Shown one piece after another: positions 52,330-60,783 of a stretch of DNA of 64,000 bases. Made by a program: the position numbers and the translations under genes. The notes below the pieces were generated by a model. It was not told the origin of the DNA, did not search any database, and saw only the letters and a list, made by a program, of their open reading frames with translations. The first letter of the stretch is position 1; each line of letters opens with the position of its first letter. The DNA is from Algoriphagus litoralis (GTDB lineage: Bacteria; Bacteroidota; Bacteroidia; Cytophagales; Cyclobacteriaceae), in NCBI RefSeq assembly GCF_003259255.1, contig NZ_QGOL01000008.1, positions 124,001-188,000 of the forward strand, written 5' to 3'.

Positions 52330-52361
52330 AAAGGTTATGGAAACATAACCTTTTATTTTTT
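52330..52361 (+). terminator. Terminator after the 46-residue ORF
   Basis: AAAGGTTATG (52330-52339) and CATAACCTTT (52344-52353) form a perfect 10-bp stem with a GAAA tetraloop, followed by TATTTTTT. Confidence 0.8.
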
Positions 52362-52421
52362 GCTCATAATTTTTCTTATCAGTTCAAAACTCTATTTTTA
52401 AATGTTTACTATTCTACTCTT

Positions 52422-54338
52422 ATGAGTTATATCCACTTCGATAAAACCCAATTAATCAACCTGAATTATTCACTCGATCGAGAGATAATTAGGACGAATC
52501 GTTCCGGCACCTATACGAGTACTACAATCATTGGATGTAACACCCGTAAGTACCATGGCCTACTCGTGGTACCCCAGCCTCAGATAGATTCACAAAACCA
52601 CGTCATGCTATCCACGGTCCACGAGACTGTGATTCAGCGTGGTGCAAGTTTTCACTTGGGCATCAGCAAATTTCCCGGCAACTATTCCCCCAGAGGACAT
52701 AAGTATTTGGAAGATTTTGACTCGGAGCCCATACCCAAACTTACCTACCGTGTAGGAGGAGTGGTGCTGCAAAAAGAATTGATCCTGGACACCAATCGGG
52801 ATCGTGTGATGATCCGCTATACACTCTTGGAGGCTCATTCGCCGACCAAAATCCAAATCCAGCCTTTTCTTGCGTTCCGTGGTTACCATAGCCTTTCCAA
52901 AGAGAATGAAGTTGCTAATAAAGACTTCCTAAAAGCTCCAAACGGCGTTCGTTTCCAACTTTATCAGGAATACGATCCACTTTTCCTTCAGCTTTCCAAG
53001 AAAAATGAATTTGTATCCAAGCCTAATTGGTACAATAATGTCGAATACATCCAAGAGCGAGAGCGAGGATATGATTATCAGGAAGATTTATTTGTCCCAG
53101 GGTATTTTGAATTTGAAATCACCAAAGGTGAATCTGTCATTTTTTCTGCGGGATTGACAGAAGCAGATCCGAAAACCAGACAAAATGCCTTTCAAAAAGA
53201 AATCGCAAGGAGAATTCCGAGAAATAACTTTGAAAATTGCCTCAAAAATTCCGCGGGTCAATTCATCAGAGACCGGGATGGAGATACCCGGATTATTGCC
53301 GGATACCCATGGTTTGGGTGGTGGGGTCGAGATACATTTGTCGCAGCTCCCGGACTTACCTTATCCAGTGGAGACACCGGGACTTTTCTGAAAATCATGG
53401 ACACCATGGCAAGGGATCTGAAAGGCCCGCTTTTCCCAAATATCGGAAGCGGAGATTTCACCAACATGACCTCCATGGACGCACCACTTTGGTTTTTCTG
53501 GACCCTTCAGCAGTATATTGTTTATACTGGCGACAAAAAGACCATTCAGGATCGCTACCTTGGCAAGCTCAGGGGCATCATCGAGGGATACAAAAAAGGC
53601 ACAGAATACAATATCCACATGATGGAAAATGGACTCATCTGGGGAGGTCAATCTAATGTTGCCTTGACATGGATGGATGCTATCACTCCGGACGGGCCTG
53701 TGACACCTCGGATCGGATGTCCTGTGGAGATTCAGGCGCTCTGGTACAATGCCCTTTCGTTTTTCCATGAGTTGAGTGGGGAAGAAGAGTTTGCTGTTTT
53801 AGCAGCCCAAGTGAGAGATTCGTTTGATCGGGAGTTTTGGTCTTGGGACTATGGCTACCTCGCCGATGTGATTGATGGTGAAGAAAAAGACTGGTCCATC
53901 CGACCCAATATGCTATTTGCTACCTCACTCCCTTACACCATGCTCAGCGAGGAGAAAAACGATAAGATTCTCGAAATCGTAAAATCAAAACTGCTGACTA
54001 CCCGGGGGCTAAGATCACTTTCACCCGATGATCCAGGATATAAGGGTTATTATTTCGGCAATCAAATCAGCAGAGACAATGCCTATCACAATGGTACCGT
54101 TTGGGTTTGGCCTTTAGGCCATTTTGTGGAGGGATATCTGAAACTACATGGTAAGGCCGCCAAGAACTTTGTCCAGAAAATCATCAAGGGATTTGACGGA
54201 GTCATGACCCAGTATGGAGTCGGAACAGTAGCGGAAATTTACGACGGAGATCCTCCTCATCGCCCTAAAGGCTCCGTTTCTCAAGCTTGGAGTGTTGCTG
54301 AATTGCTCAGAATGATGGACTTGGTCAAAAAGATATAA
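52422..54338 (+). CDS. Glycogen debranching enzyme (amylo-alpha-1,6-glucosidase type)
   Basis: A 638-residue protein. The N-terminal domain (residues 1-250) opens with LNYSLDREIIRTNRSGTYTS-type text (given in part) of bacterial and archaeal debranching enzymes. The C-terminal (alpha/alpha)6 barrel has GYPWFGWWGRDTFVAAPGL with the catalytic Asp, and GGQSNVALTWMDA further on. It would remove alpha-1,6 branches of glycogen in the cytoplasm. It is the first gene of a tight operon (12-base gap to the next gene) with a glycosyltransferase and a family 57 glycosidase. Confidence 0.9.
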   Translation: MSYIHFDKTQLINLNYSLDREIIRTNRSGTYTSTTIIGCNTRKYHGLLVVPQPQIDSQNHVMLSTVHETVIQRGASFHLGISKFPGNYSPRGHKYLEDFDSEPIPKLTYRVGGVVLQKELILDTNRDRVMIRYTLLEAHSPTKIQIQPFLAFRGYHSLSKENEVANKDFLKAPNGVRFQLYQEYDPLFLQLSKKNEFVSKPNWYNNVEYIQERERGYDYQEDLFVPGYFEFEITKGESVIFSAGLTEADPKTRQNAFQKEIARRIPRNNFENCLKNSAGQFIRDRDGDTRIIAGYPWFGWWGRDTFVAAPGLTLSSGDTGTFLKIMDTMARDLKGPLFPNIGSGDFTNMTSMDAPLWFFWTLQQYIVYTGDKKTIQDRYLGKLRGIIEGYKKGTEYNIHMMENGLIWGGQSNVALTWMDAITPDGPVTPRIGCPVEIQALWYNALSFFHELSGEEEFAVLAAQVRDSFDREFWSWDYGYLADVIDGEEKDWSIRPNMLFATSLPYTMLSEEKNDKILEIVKSKLLTTRGLRSLSPDDPGYKGYYFGNQISRDNAYHNGTVWVWPLGHFVEGYLKLHGKAAKNFVQKIIKGFDGVMTQYGVGTVAEIYDGDPPHRPKGSVSQAWSVAELLRMMDLVKKI

Positions 54339-54350
54339 ACTGACTTTTTT

Positions 54351-55640
54351 ATGAGAGTTTTAATGTTCGGGTGGGAATTCCCACCTCATATTTCTGGGGG
54401 ATTAGGTACTGCCTGCTACGGTTTGGTCAAGGGTATGAATCACCATAATCAGGAGGTCATCTTTGTGGTTCCCAAACTGTGGGGAGATGAAGAACCTTTA
54501 GCTGATTTTGTCAATGGAAGCGATGTCCGAATCGACTACCGGGAAAAACGATTTAAGAAACTCTGGAAAAACCTCACCTACCTAGAGGTGAGCAGCTTTT
54601 TAGTTCCCTATTTGGGTCCTGAGCAGTTTAAGAAATTTACAGACTATACCATCCACGACAGAACTGACGTGGATGAGAGTATTTTCTCAAACAAATTTGA
54701 ATTCAGCGGCAAGTATGGCAAAAACCTCATGGAGGAAGTCTCTCGCTATGCACTAGTAGCTGCCCAGATCGCTCGGGACAAAAGTGATTTTGACATCATC
54801 CACGCCCACGATTGGCTAGCCTTCCCCGCCGGAATAGCCGCCAAAGAAATCAGTGGAAAGCCTCTCGTCGTCCATGTACATGCTACCGAATACGACCGAT
54901 CTGGGGAATCAGTCAATAAGCCGGTATATGATATTGAGCGGGCTGGAATGCACGCGGCAGACCACATCGTGGCGGTCAGTCAGCTCACCAAAAACATCAT
55001 TGTAAGAAAATACGGTGTCCCTGCCAGCAAAGTCACCGTACTTCACAATGCTGTGCTTGATGCAAGTATCATCAAATCTGAGTACGAAAAGAAGGTGCCT
55101 GAAAAAATCGTCACTTTCCTAGGACGAATCACCTTCCAAAAAGGTCCTGAATACTTCGTAGAAGCGGCAAAAAAAGTCATCGACAGGGATCCCAATGTCC
55201 GGTTTGTAATGGCTGGATCAGGAGATCTTCTCAATAGAATGATCGACCGTGTGGCCGAATTGCGAATGGGCACCAAATTTCATTTTACGGGATTTCTGAA
55301 AGGAGACGATGTCGATCACATGTATGCGATCTCTGATGTCTATGTGATGCCCTCGGTATCCGAACCTTTCGGGATAGCGCCTCTGGAAGCCGTAAGGCAT
55401 AATACGCCTGTGATTATCTCCAAACAGTCTGGGGTGGCAGAAGTGCTGTTAAACGCCATCAAAGTCGACTTCTGGGATGTAGATGCTATGGCAGATGCCA
55501 TTTTTGCGCTGCTTCACTATGAGGGCATTTCCAAAATGTTTAAGGAACTCGGAAGTGAAGAATTGAAAAAATTGAAATGGGAGCATGTGGCTGCCAAATT
55601 AGTAACTGTTTACGAAAAAACTTTAGCCGAACGATCATGA
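54351..55640 (+). CDS. Family 4 glycosyltransferase (alpha-glucan/glycogen synthase-like)
   Basis: A 429-residue GT-B enzyme. The N-terminus MFGWEFPPHISGGLGTACYG binds the donor loop, HAHDWLAFP lies midway, and the C-terminal half has FLGRITFQKGPEYFVEA and the donor-binding SVSEPFGIAPLEAV, with the conserved Glu pair. Members of this group make linear alpha-glucans or maltose-type polymers in bacteria. It lies between a debranching enzyme and a GH57 enzyme and overlaps the latter (ATGA). A glycogen synthase role is likely, but trehalose or other products cannot be excluded. Confidence 0.85.
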   Translation: MRVLMFGWEFPPHISGGLGTACYGLVKGMNHHNQEVIFVVPKLWGDEEPLADFVNGSDVRIDYREKRFKKLWKNLTYLEVSSFLVPYLGPEQFKKFTDYTIHDRTDVDESIFSNKFEFSGKYGKNLMEEVSRYALVAAQIARDKSDFDIIHAHDWLAFPAGIAAKEISGKPLVVHVHATEYDRSGESVNKPVYDIERAGMHAADHIVAVSQLTKNIIVRKYGVPASKVTVLHNAVLDASIIKSEYEKKVPEKIVTFLGRITFQKGPEYFVEAAKKVIDRDPNVRFVMAGSGDLLNRMIDRVAELRMGTKFHFTGFLKGDDVDHMYAISDVYVMPSVSEPFGIAPLEAVRHNTPVIISKQSGVAEVLLNAIKVDFWDVDAMADAIFALLHYEGISKMFKELGSEELKKLKWEHVAAKLVTVYEKTLAERS

Positions 55641-56842
55641 GAACCATCTGCTTTTACTTTCAGGTGCATCAGCCATTTAGATTGAAACCGTACCGTTTTT
55701 TTGATATCGGGGAAGATCATCACTATTGGGACGATTTCCTCAACCGGAACGTCATCCGCAAAGTAGCCCAGAAATGCTACCTACCCATGAATGCACTACT
55801 TTTGGAATTGATTCACAAGTATAATGGCAAATTCAAGGTCGCATTTTCACTCTCAGGAACTTTTCTCGATCAAATGGAGGCCTATGCCCCAGATGTTCTG
55901 GAAAGTTTTCAAAAGCTTGTAGCTACTGGGCATGTCGAACTGCTAAACGAAACGTATACCCACTCTTTGGCTGCGCTCAAAAGCAAGGAAGAATTTACCC
56001 GCCTGGTCAAAAAGCATCAAGAAAAGATCAAGGATCTATTCAACGGATATACTCCAAAAGTTTTTCGAAATACTGAGTTGATCTATTCCGATCAAATCGG
56101 GACCATGGTTGCAGAATTAGGATATGCGGCTGTTTTGACAGAAGGCGCGAAACATATTTTGGGTTGGAAAAGCCCCAATTATGTCTATTCGAATGCAGGA
56201 GAACCAAAGTTGAAGGTGCTCTTGAAGAATTTTCTACTATCAGACGACATCGCATTTCGATTCAGCAACAAAACTTGGGCAGATTATCCCCTGACGACTG
56301 ATAAGTTCATCACATGGATCAATGCGATTCCAAAAGAGGAACAAGTCGTGAACCTATTTATGGATTATGAAACCTTTGGTGAGCATCAATGGGCAGAGAC
56401 TGGAATCTTCGAATTCATGAGACATTTGCCAAAGGCAGTCCTTGATCATTCTAGCTTCACCTTTTCGACTCCATCGGAAGTAGCAGCCGGAGTAGAAGCA
56501 GTCAGCAAAATCCACGTACCTGTTCCCATTTCATGGGCAGATGAAGAGCGGGATTTGACAGCGTGGTTGGGAAACGACATGCAGGATGAAGCGTTTGACC
56601 GCTTATACGAGATGGAAAAGCTGGTGAAGGAAATCGATGATCCGGAAATCCAGCGAGACTGGGGATACCTGCAGACTTCGGATCACTTTTACTACATGTG
56701 TACCAAGTTCTTCTCCGATGGATCGGTTCACGAGTACTTTAGCCCTTACGACACGCCATACGACGCCTTTATCAATTACATGAATGCTCTGAGTGACTTC
56801 ATCCTTAGAGTCAGACAAAAAGCGGAGGAGCTTAAAGCTTGA
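55637..56842 (+). CDS. Glycoside hydrolase family 57 alpha-amylase-like enzyme
   Basis: A 401-residue protein from ATG 55637, overlapping the GT4 stop as ATGA. It has the GH57 opening FYFQVHQPFRL, the catalytic-nucleophile region KVFRNTELIYSDQIG with Glu, and the acid region LFMDYETFGEHQW with Asp. GH57 enzymes are alpha-amylases, 4-alpha-glucanotransferases or branching enzymes. Together with the other two genes it forms a glucan metabolism operon found in many Bacteroidota. There is no signal peptide, so it acts in the cytoplasm. Confidence 0.9.
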   Translation: MRTICFYFQVHQPFRLKPYRFFDIGEDHHYWDDFLNRNVIRKVAQKCYLPMNALLLELIHKYNGKFKVAFSLSGTFLDQMEAYAPDVLESFQKLVATGHVELLNETYTHSLAALKSKEEFTRLVKKHQEKIKDLFNGYTPKVFRNTELIYSDQIGTMVAELGYAAVLTEGAKHILGWKSPNYVYSNAGEPKLKVLLKNFLLSDDIAFRFSNKTWADYPLTTDKFITWINAIPKEEQVVNLFMDYETFGEHQWAETGIFEFMRHLPKAVLDHSSFTFSTPSEVAAGVEAVSKIHVPVPISWADEERDLTAWLGNDMQDEAFDRLYEMEKLVKEIDDPEIQRDWGYLQTSDHFYYMCTKFFSDGSVHEYFSPYDTPYDAFINYMNALSDFILRVRQKAEELKA

Positions 56843-56862
56843 ATTGAGTAAATTTTATTAAA

Positions 56863-56894
56863 ACAAAAAATCCCGACAGATCGGGATTTTTTGT
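56863..56894. terminator. Bidirectional terminator after the glucan operon
   Basis: A perfect 14-bp stem: ACAAAAAATCCCGA (56863-56876) with TCGGGATTTTTTGT (56881-56894), loop CAGA. It serves the convergent propeller gene too. Confidence 0.9.
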
Positions 56895-56912
56895 TTAAAA
56901 ATGTTCCAAGGA

Positions 56913-58808
56913 TCAGAAAAGGTATCCGTATACCTCCTTTTTGGTAGGTTTATAGAAGATCATTCCATTTTCAGGATCGGAATCATATACTGGCTCCTTA
57001 TCATTCAGGACAATTTTTCCGGTTTCCTTACCGCTGATTTTGTCCACTTTGACCAAACCAACGCCCTCTCCTACATCTGTGAGGATGAAACTGTAGATTC
57101 CCTTTGAGGAAGACGCTTTAAATCGCTGGTTTGCTACTTGGCCAAAGGCACTGTTCATATCTTCGAAAAACTCGCGCTGATATCCATATTGCTTACTGAT
57201 AGAAGAGGGAGCAAAGGCAGAGCCTTGAGTCGCACCTTGCTGATAAGCTGCAGCAGATGCCATAGCAACCATCGCCACTTGGGCGGTACGCAAGGCTATT
57301 CTACCCGCAAGACTGATTTTTGGCGAGGCCCAGTGATCTTGATATAGGATAGTTCCATTCTGATCAAATCCGAGCATATTCTGTGATGAAGAAAGGACAA
57401 AGTTGGTCCCTGTGAATTCCAGATTATCAGGCGTTTCCTTTTCTTCAAATTCCACTTTGTCCAAAAGCACTTTTTTCTGTCCTGTGGCCAAATTTACGTG
57501 GTAAACTTTTCCATCTGCATAGAACACTTCCTGATCTAGGGAAGGCTTAGCTCGCAGTACACCAGGACCTTTGATCATGTCCTTGCCACCCCATACTGGA
57601 TTCCCATCAAATCCAAACAAACCCACGCTTCCTTCCTCATCGGTATACATGATACCAGCACCGGTGAGCTGATCTATTCGGATTCCTTTGATTTTTTGAG
57701 ACCATTTCTCTGCCCCGGAATTTTTGTCCAACACCGTGAGATATTTGTCTCTTTCTCCGACTGCTATACCATTATCTTTTCCCAGATCTACCACTATTCC
57801 TGACAGTTTTTTGGCAGTCCACTTGGTATTGCCGGTCTCAGCCTCCATTAGGGTGAAGTTTTTCTCATCAGCGACAATGACTCCAAAATTCTCAGCAGTC
57901 AGAACTGGGGCATCTTTGGTCGAAAGAGGCTTTTCCCAAAGCGTCTTTCCCGATGTCAAGTCTACAGCAGTAACCACTCCTGAGTTACCTTTTTTCTGAT
58001 AGAAATAGCCTTCTGTCAGATGAATGTTGGCATCAAAAGCCTCAAAATTGTTCTTTTTGTCTGCTACATCAAATGACCAAATCGGCTGTCCTGTTTTGGC
58101 GTCAATCTTTGCTGCAGTTTTTTCTCCTATGAAAATCAGGTTATTGTCATCAGAGACTACCGGAAGAAACTTTGAGGAAATCTGATCATTTTCCCAAGCA
58201 ATTTTTCCAGTTTCCAAATCGATAAATTTAGTCATCTGCATGAAGGGTTTTCCGGCTTTTGCCAAATCTTCCCAGCTGGCAGTAATCACCACACTCTTCA
58301 ACTCGGGAATGTAGTCCGATCCGTCATAGTTGAAGGTGGCTACCTCGGGACCAATCACTTTCATCACCGGCATACCAGCCATTTTGGGATTCATGACCAA
58401 TTCACCTGTACGAATATTGATCACGACGAAGTTTTTGACCATGATATTATCGGTGTATTTGACAATAGCATAATCAGACACCAAGTCATCGGCTGGATCT
58501 TGAAGCACGCGGATCAAATCGGAAGTATATCCCACTTTTTTGCCATCCGGGCCTTTCAGAGCTTTGGCAGAATTGTATAGGTCTTCGTTAGACCAGAGCA
58601 GCTTGCCAGAGTTGGCGTCTACTCCATGAAGTCCCCAGTCCGATGTACCCACCAGCAAAATCTTATTGTGGGTATGAAGGGTCCATTCGATTTCTTTTTC
58701 CAGACTAAGTTTCCAAGCTGGCTCCTGTGCAAAAGATTCCATTCCAATAGCCCATGCTACCAGCAGGGTTAGGAACAATTTTGGGGTGGTTGAGGTAAGT
58801 TTTTTCAT
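56913..58808 (-). CDS. Exported PQQ-type beta-propeller repeat protein
   Basis: A 631-residue protein from ATG 58808, with a signal peptide ending near ESFAQEP. PQQ-like propeller blades recur (DANSGKLLWSNED, DLETGKIAWEND, DAKTGQPIWSFDV, DLTSGKTLWEKP, EAETGNTKWTAK, DKNSGAEKWSQ), at least six. In the last quarter a hydrophobic and alanine-rich stretch (RTAQVAMVAMASAAAYQQGA) interrupts the fold. There are no PQQ-binding or heme motifs, so it is more likely a scaffold like BamB than a dehydrogenase. It stands alone. Confidence 0.82.
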   Translation of the reverse strand: MKKLTSTTPKLFLTLLVAWAIGMESFAQEPAWKLSLEKEIEWTLHTHNKILLVGTSDWGLHGVDANSGKLLWSNEDLYNSAKALKGPDGKKVGYTSDLIRVLQDPADDLVSDYAIVKYTDNIMVKNFVVINIRTGELVMNPKMAGMPVMKVIGPEVATFNYDGSDYIPELKSVVITASWEDLAKAGKPFMQMTKFIDLETGKIAWENDQISSKFLPVVSDDNNLIFIGEKTAAKIDAKTGQPIWSFDVADKKNNFEAFDANIHLTEGYFYQKKGNSGVVTAVDLTSGKTLWEKPLSTKDAPVLTAENFGVIVADEKNFTLMEAETGNTKWTAKKLSGIVVDLGKDNGIAVGERDKYLTVLDKNSGAEKWSQKIKGIRIDQLTGAGIMYTDEEGSVGLFGFDGNPVWGGKDMIKGPGVLRAKPSLDQEVFYADGKVYHVNLATGQKKVLLDKVEFEEKETPDNLEFTGTNFVLSSSQNMLGFDQNGTILYQDHWASPKISLAGRIALRTAQVAMVAMASAAAYQQGATQGSAFAPSSISKQYGYQREFFEDMNSAFGQVANQRFKASSSKGIYSFILTDVGEGVGLVKVDKISGKETGKIVLNDKEPVYDSDPENGMIFYKPTKKEVYGYLF

Positions 58809-58954
58809 GACATGTAGAATTTTGATCAAAGCTACCTGCTACCCAACTGCTTGGAAATACGCCATTTGTCGTATTTAGCTAATTCGAGTCATTCCGTGCC
58901 AGTACGGATATTTTTTGGGTAAAAGAGGGTATTACCTGCTTGGAATAGGTGAAT

Positions 58955-58962
58955 TAGATTTG
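58955..58962 (+). promoter_or_regulatory. -7 promoter element before the exported orphan gene
   Basis: TAGATTTG fits TAnnTTTG, 37 bases ahead of the ATG at 59000. No TTG is present at the proper distance. Confidence 0.35.
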
Positions 58963-58999
58963 AAGTGAAATTTCCTTAGCTCACTCCAAACATTACTTT

Positions 59000-60085
59000 A
59001 TGAAGACTATAATGCTATTTTCCATTCTTTTCCTGGGAGCCGTCTATTCGACTCCTCTTGGAGAGTTCATTCCTGAAAAGGACGTCAAAGTGACTAAATT
59101 TCACCGAAGCGGACAGGGGAAAAAGGCCCCAAAGCGTGTTTACATCCAAACTTTTCGAGCGTTGTTCGAAGTATTTGAAGAAGCAAGCGCAAGCACTTCT
59201 GCCAGCAAAAATGAACGAGCCAACCGCACCACGTTTATCTCTGGAACAAAAACCTCCATGGGTGTCCAAATCCAGGGTGTTGATGTGCCTGACTTTCAAA
59301 AATTGATCGATGATGCCTATGCAGATTTTGTAGCAAAATTGACTGCAGAAGGGTATGAAATCATATCTGCTGAAGAAGCTGGAAAGACCGAGTATTATTC
59401 TGGGTGGACCAAAAAATCAGGAGGAGCATCCTCTGATGCTCAGGCTCCTGGATATGTCATGGTGACACCAAACGGATATGACTATTATGTAAAAGGAGTG
59501 ACAAATTCCGGTCGTGAAAAGGCGACTTTTACAGACACCAGTTCAAAACTATCAAAGGATCTTGGAGATGCTTTTGTTGCTGAGGTGACCTTTGTATTCC
59601 CATTTGTCAATTTAGATGCAAATTCCTCCAATTTCACCAATCAATCCTCTGTTAAAGCAGACCTTGGTTTTAGGTTGCAATCATTTATCAATGCAACAGA
59701 AAATGATCAAAGTAATTCTCTTACCTCATTTGCAAAAAGTTTTGCGACCGCAGGGACAGGTCAAATTATAGCATCCCGAGTTCGAATTATTTCAGGCCAC
59801 ATGATGAGTGCCCCACTATTTGATTCTACGACCGAATTGAAAAAAGACGTCTATTTCGACGGAGTGTTCAAAGAATCCAAAATCAAAGAAGTCACCACAG
59901 CTGAAGCTACCACAGCCTATAAAACAGGCTACACTCAACTAGTCATGGTGTCAGGTGGAGAGACTACCATCGCTTCTCACTTTGCGGATGCAGATCGTGA
60001 AAAATACATCGGAAGCGCCTCAGGATCCATGCGCGAGTTGATTGAATCCGGGGTTTCCAATTTCACAAATTTGGTGAAAAACTAA
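59000..60085 (+). CDS. Exported protein of unknown function
   Basis: A 361-residue protein with a signal peptide (MLFSILFLGAVYSTPLG). No family is recognised. It has a Ser/Ala/Asn-rich start (EEASASTSASKNERANRTT), followed by VPDFQKLIDDAYADFVAKL, and several stretches that could be beta strands (AEVTFVFPFVNLD, QIIASRVRIISGHMM). The end FADADREKYIG...SNFTNLVKN is polar. It has a terminator and no operon partner. Confidence 0.7.
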   Translation: MKTIMLFSILFLGAVYSTPLGEFIPEKDVKVTKFHRSGQGKKAPKRVYIQTFRALFEVFEEASASTSASKNERANRTTFISGTKTSMGVQIQGVDVPDFQKLIDDAYADFVAKLTAEGYEIISAEEAGKTEYYSGWTKKSGGASSDAQAPGYVMVTPNGYDYYVKGVTNSGREKATFTDTSSKLSKDLGDAFVAEVTFVFPFVNLDANSSNFTNQSSVKADLGFRLQSFINATENDQSNSLTSFAKSFATAGTGQIIASRVRIISGHMMSAPLFDSTTELKKDVYFDGVFKESKIKEVTTAEATTAYKTGYTQLVMVSGGETTIASHFADADREKYIGSASGSMRELIESGVSNFTNLVKN

Positions 60086-60106
60086 AATTCAAAAAACACC
60101 AAAACT

Positions 60107-60131
60107 AAGCCGGGACTTGCCCGGCTTTTTT
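60107..60131 (+). terminator. Terminator after the exported orphan gene
   Basis: AAGCCGGG (60107-60114) pairs with CCCGGCTT (60120-60127), then TTTT. It lies between the convergent orphan and response-regulator genes. Confidence 0.8.
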
Positions 60132-60762
60132 AATGCCCAATACCCGCAATCAGGTTATTTTCGAGAGCAAACTTAAGCAGCCCAACAATGGTCGTAGTTT
60201 TAGTTTTTTGATAAATATTCTTTCGGTGAGTCTCCACAGTACGTTCCGAGATAAAGAGCTTTTCACCGATCTCCTTATTGGTCATGTCATCAAAAATAAG
60301 GTTCAAGACCTCTCGTTCTCGCTCTGTAAGCACCTTTTCATCTTCTGGAAATCGAAGTCGATTGATCAAAATCCTGTTGATCTCCGGACTGAAAAACAAT
60401 CCACCTTTCATCACTTCTTCGATGGCCAGAAGAAGATCCAAGTGGGAATTTTTCTTCAACACATAACCCTCCACACCTGTGGCCAATGCATCTTTGACCA
60501 GATGTGGCTCTTCGTGCATGCTCAAAAAAATGATTCGGGTTTGGGGGAAATCTGTTTTGAGAAGTTTGGCAAAAGCAATTCCTCCTATCTCCGGGATCGA
60601 AATGTCTGAAATGACCAAATCAATCGGACGACTTTTCACCACCAAAAGTGCCTCTTCTACTGTTTTGGCTATAAATACTTCCTCAAGATCCAATTCTTGA
60701 CGAAGCATAAACCTCAGTCCATCCAACAGAATATGATGGTCATCGGCTAAAAGGATTTTCAT
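60130..60762 (-). CDS. NarL/LuxR-type response regulator
   Basis: A 210-residue two-domain regulator. The receiver domain has DDHHIL at 7-12, the phospho-acceptor Asp53 (VISDISIP), and a conserved late Lys. The output is a LuxR-type helix-turn-helix (LTEREREVLNLIFDDMTNKEIGEKLFIS is the range, residues 140-167). It lies 21 bases after the TPR histidine kinase gene and is its likely partner. Target genes are unknown. Confidence 0.93.
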   Translation of the reverse strand: MKILLADDHHILLDGLRFMLRQELDLEEVFIAKTVEEALLVVKSRPIDLVISDISIPEIGGIAFAKLLKTDFPQTRIIFLSMHEEPHLVKDALATGVEGYVLKKNSHLDLLLAIEEVMKGGLFFSPEINRILINRLRFPEDEKVLTEREREVLNLIFDDMTNKEIGEKLFISERTVETHRKNIYQKTKTTTIVGLLKFALENNLIAGIGH

Positions 60763-60783
60763 AGGCTTAGGTTTGGAGAGGCG

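Noticed and set aside
53237..53656. A 139-codon frame overlapping the debranching enzyme gene in another frame
   Set aside because: It overlaps the catalytic region of a clear glycosidase gene; the His/Arg-rich product has no family match.
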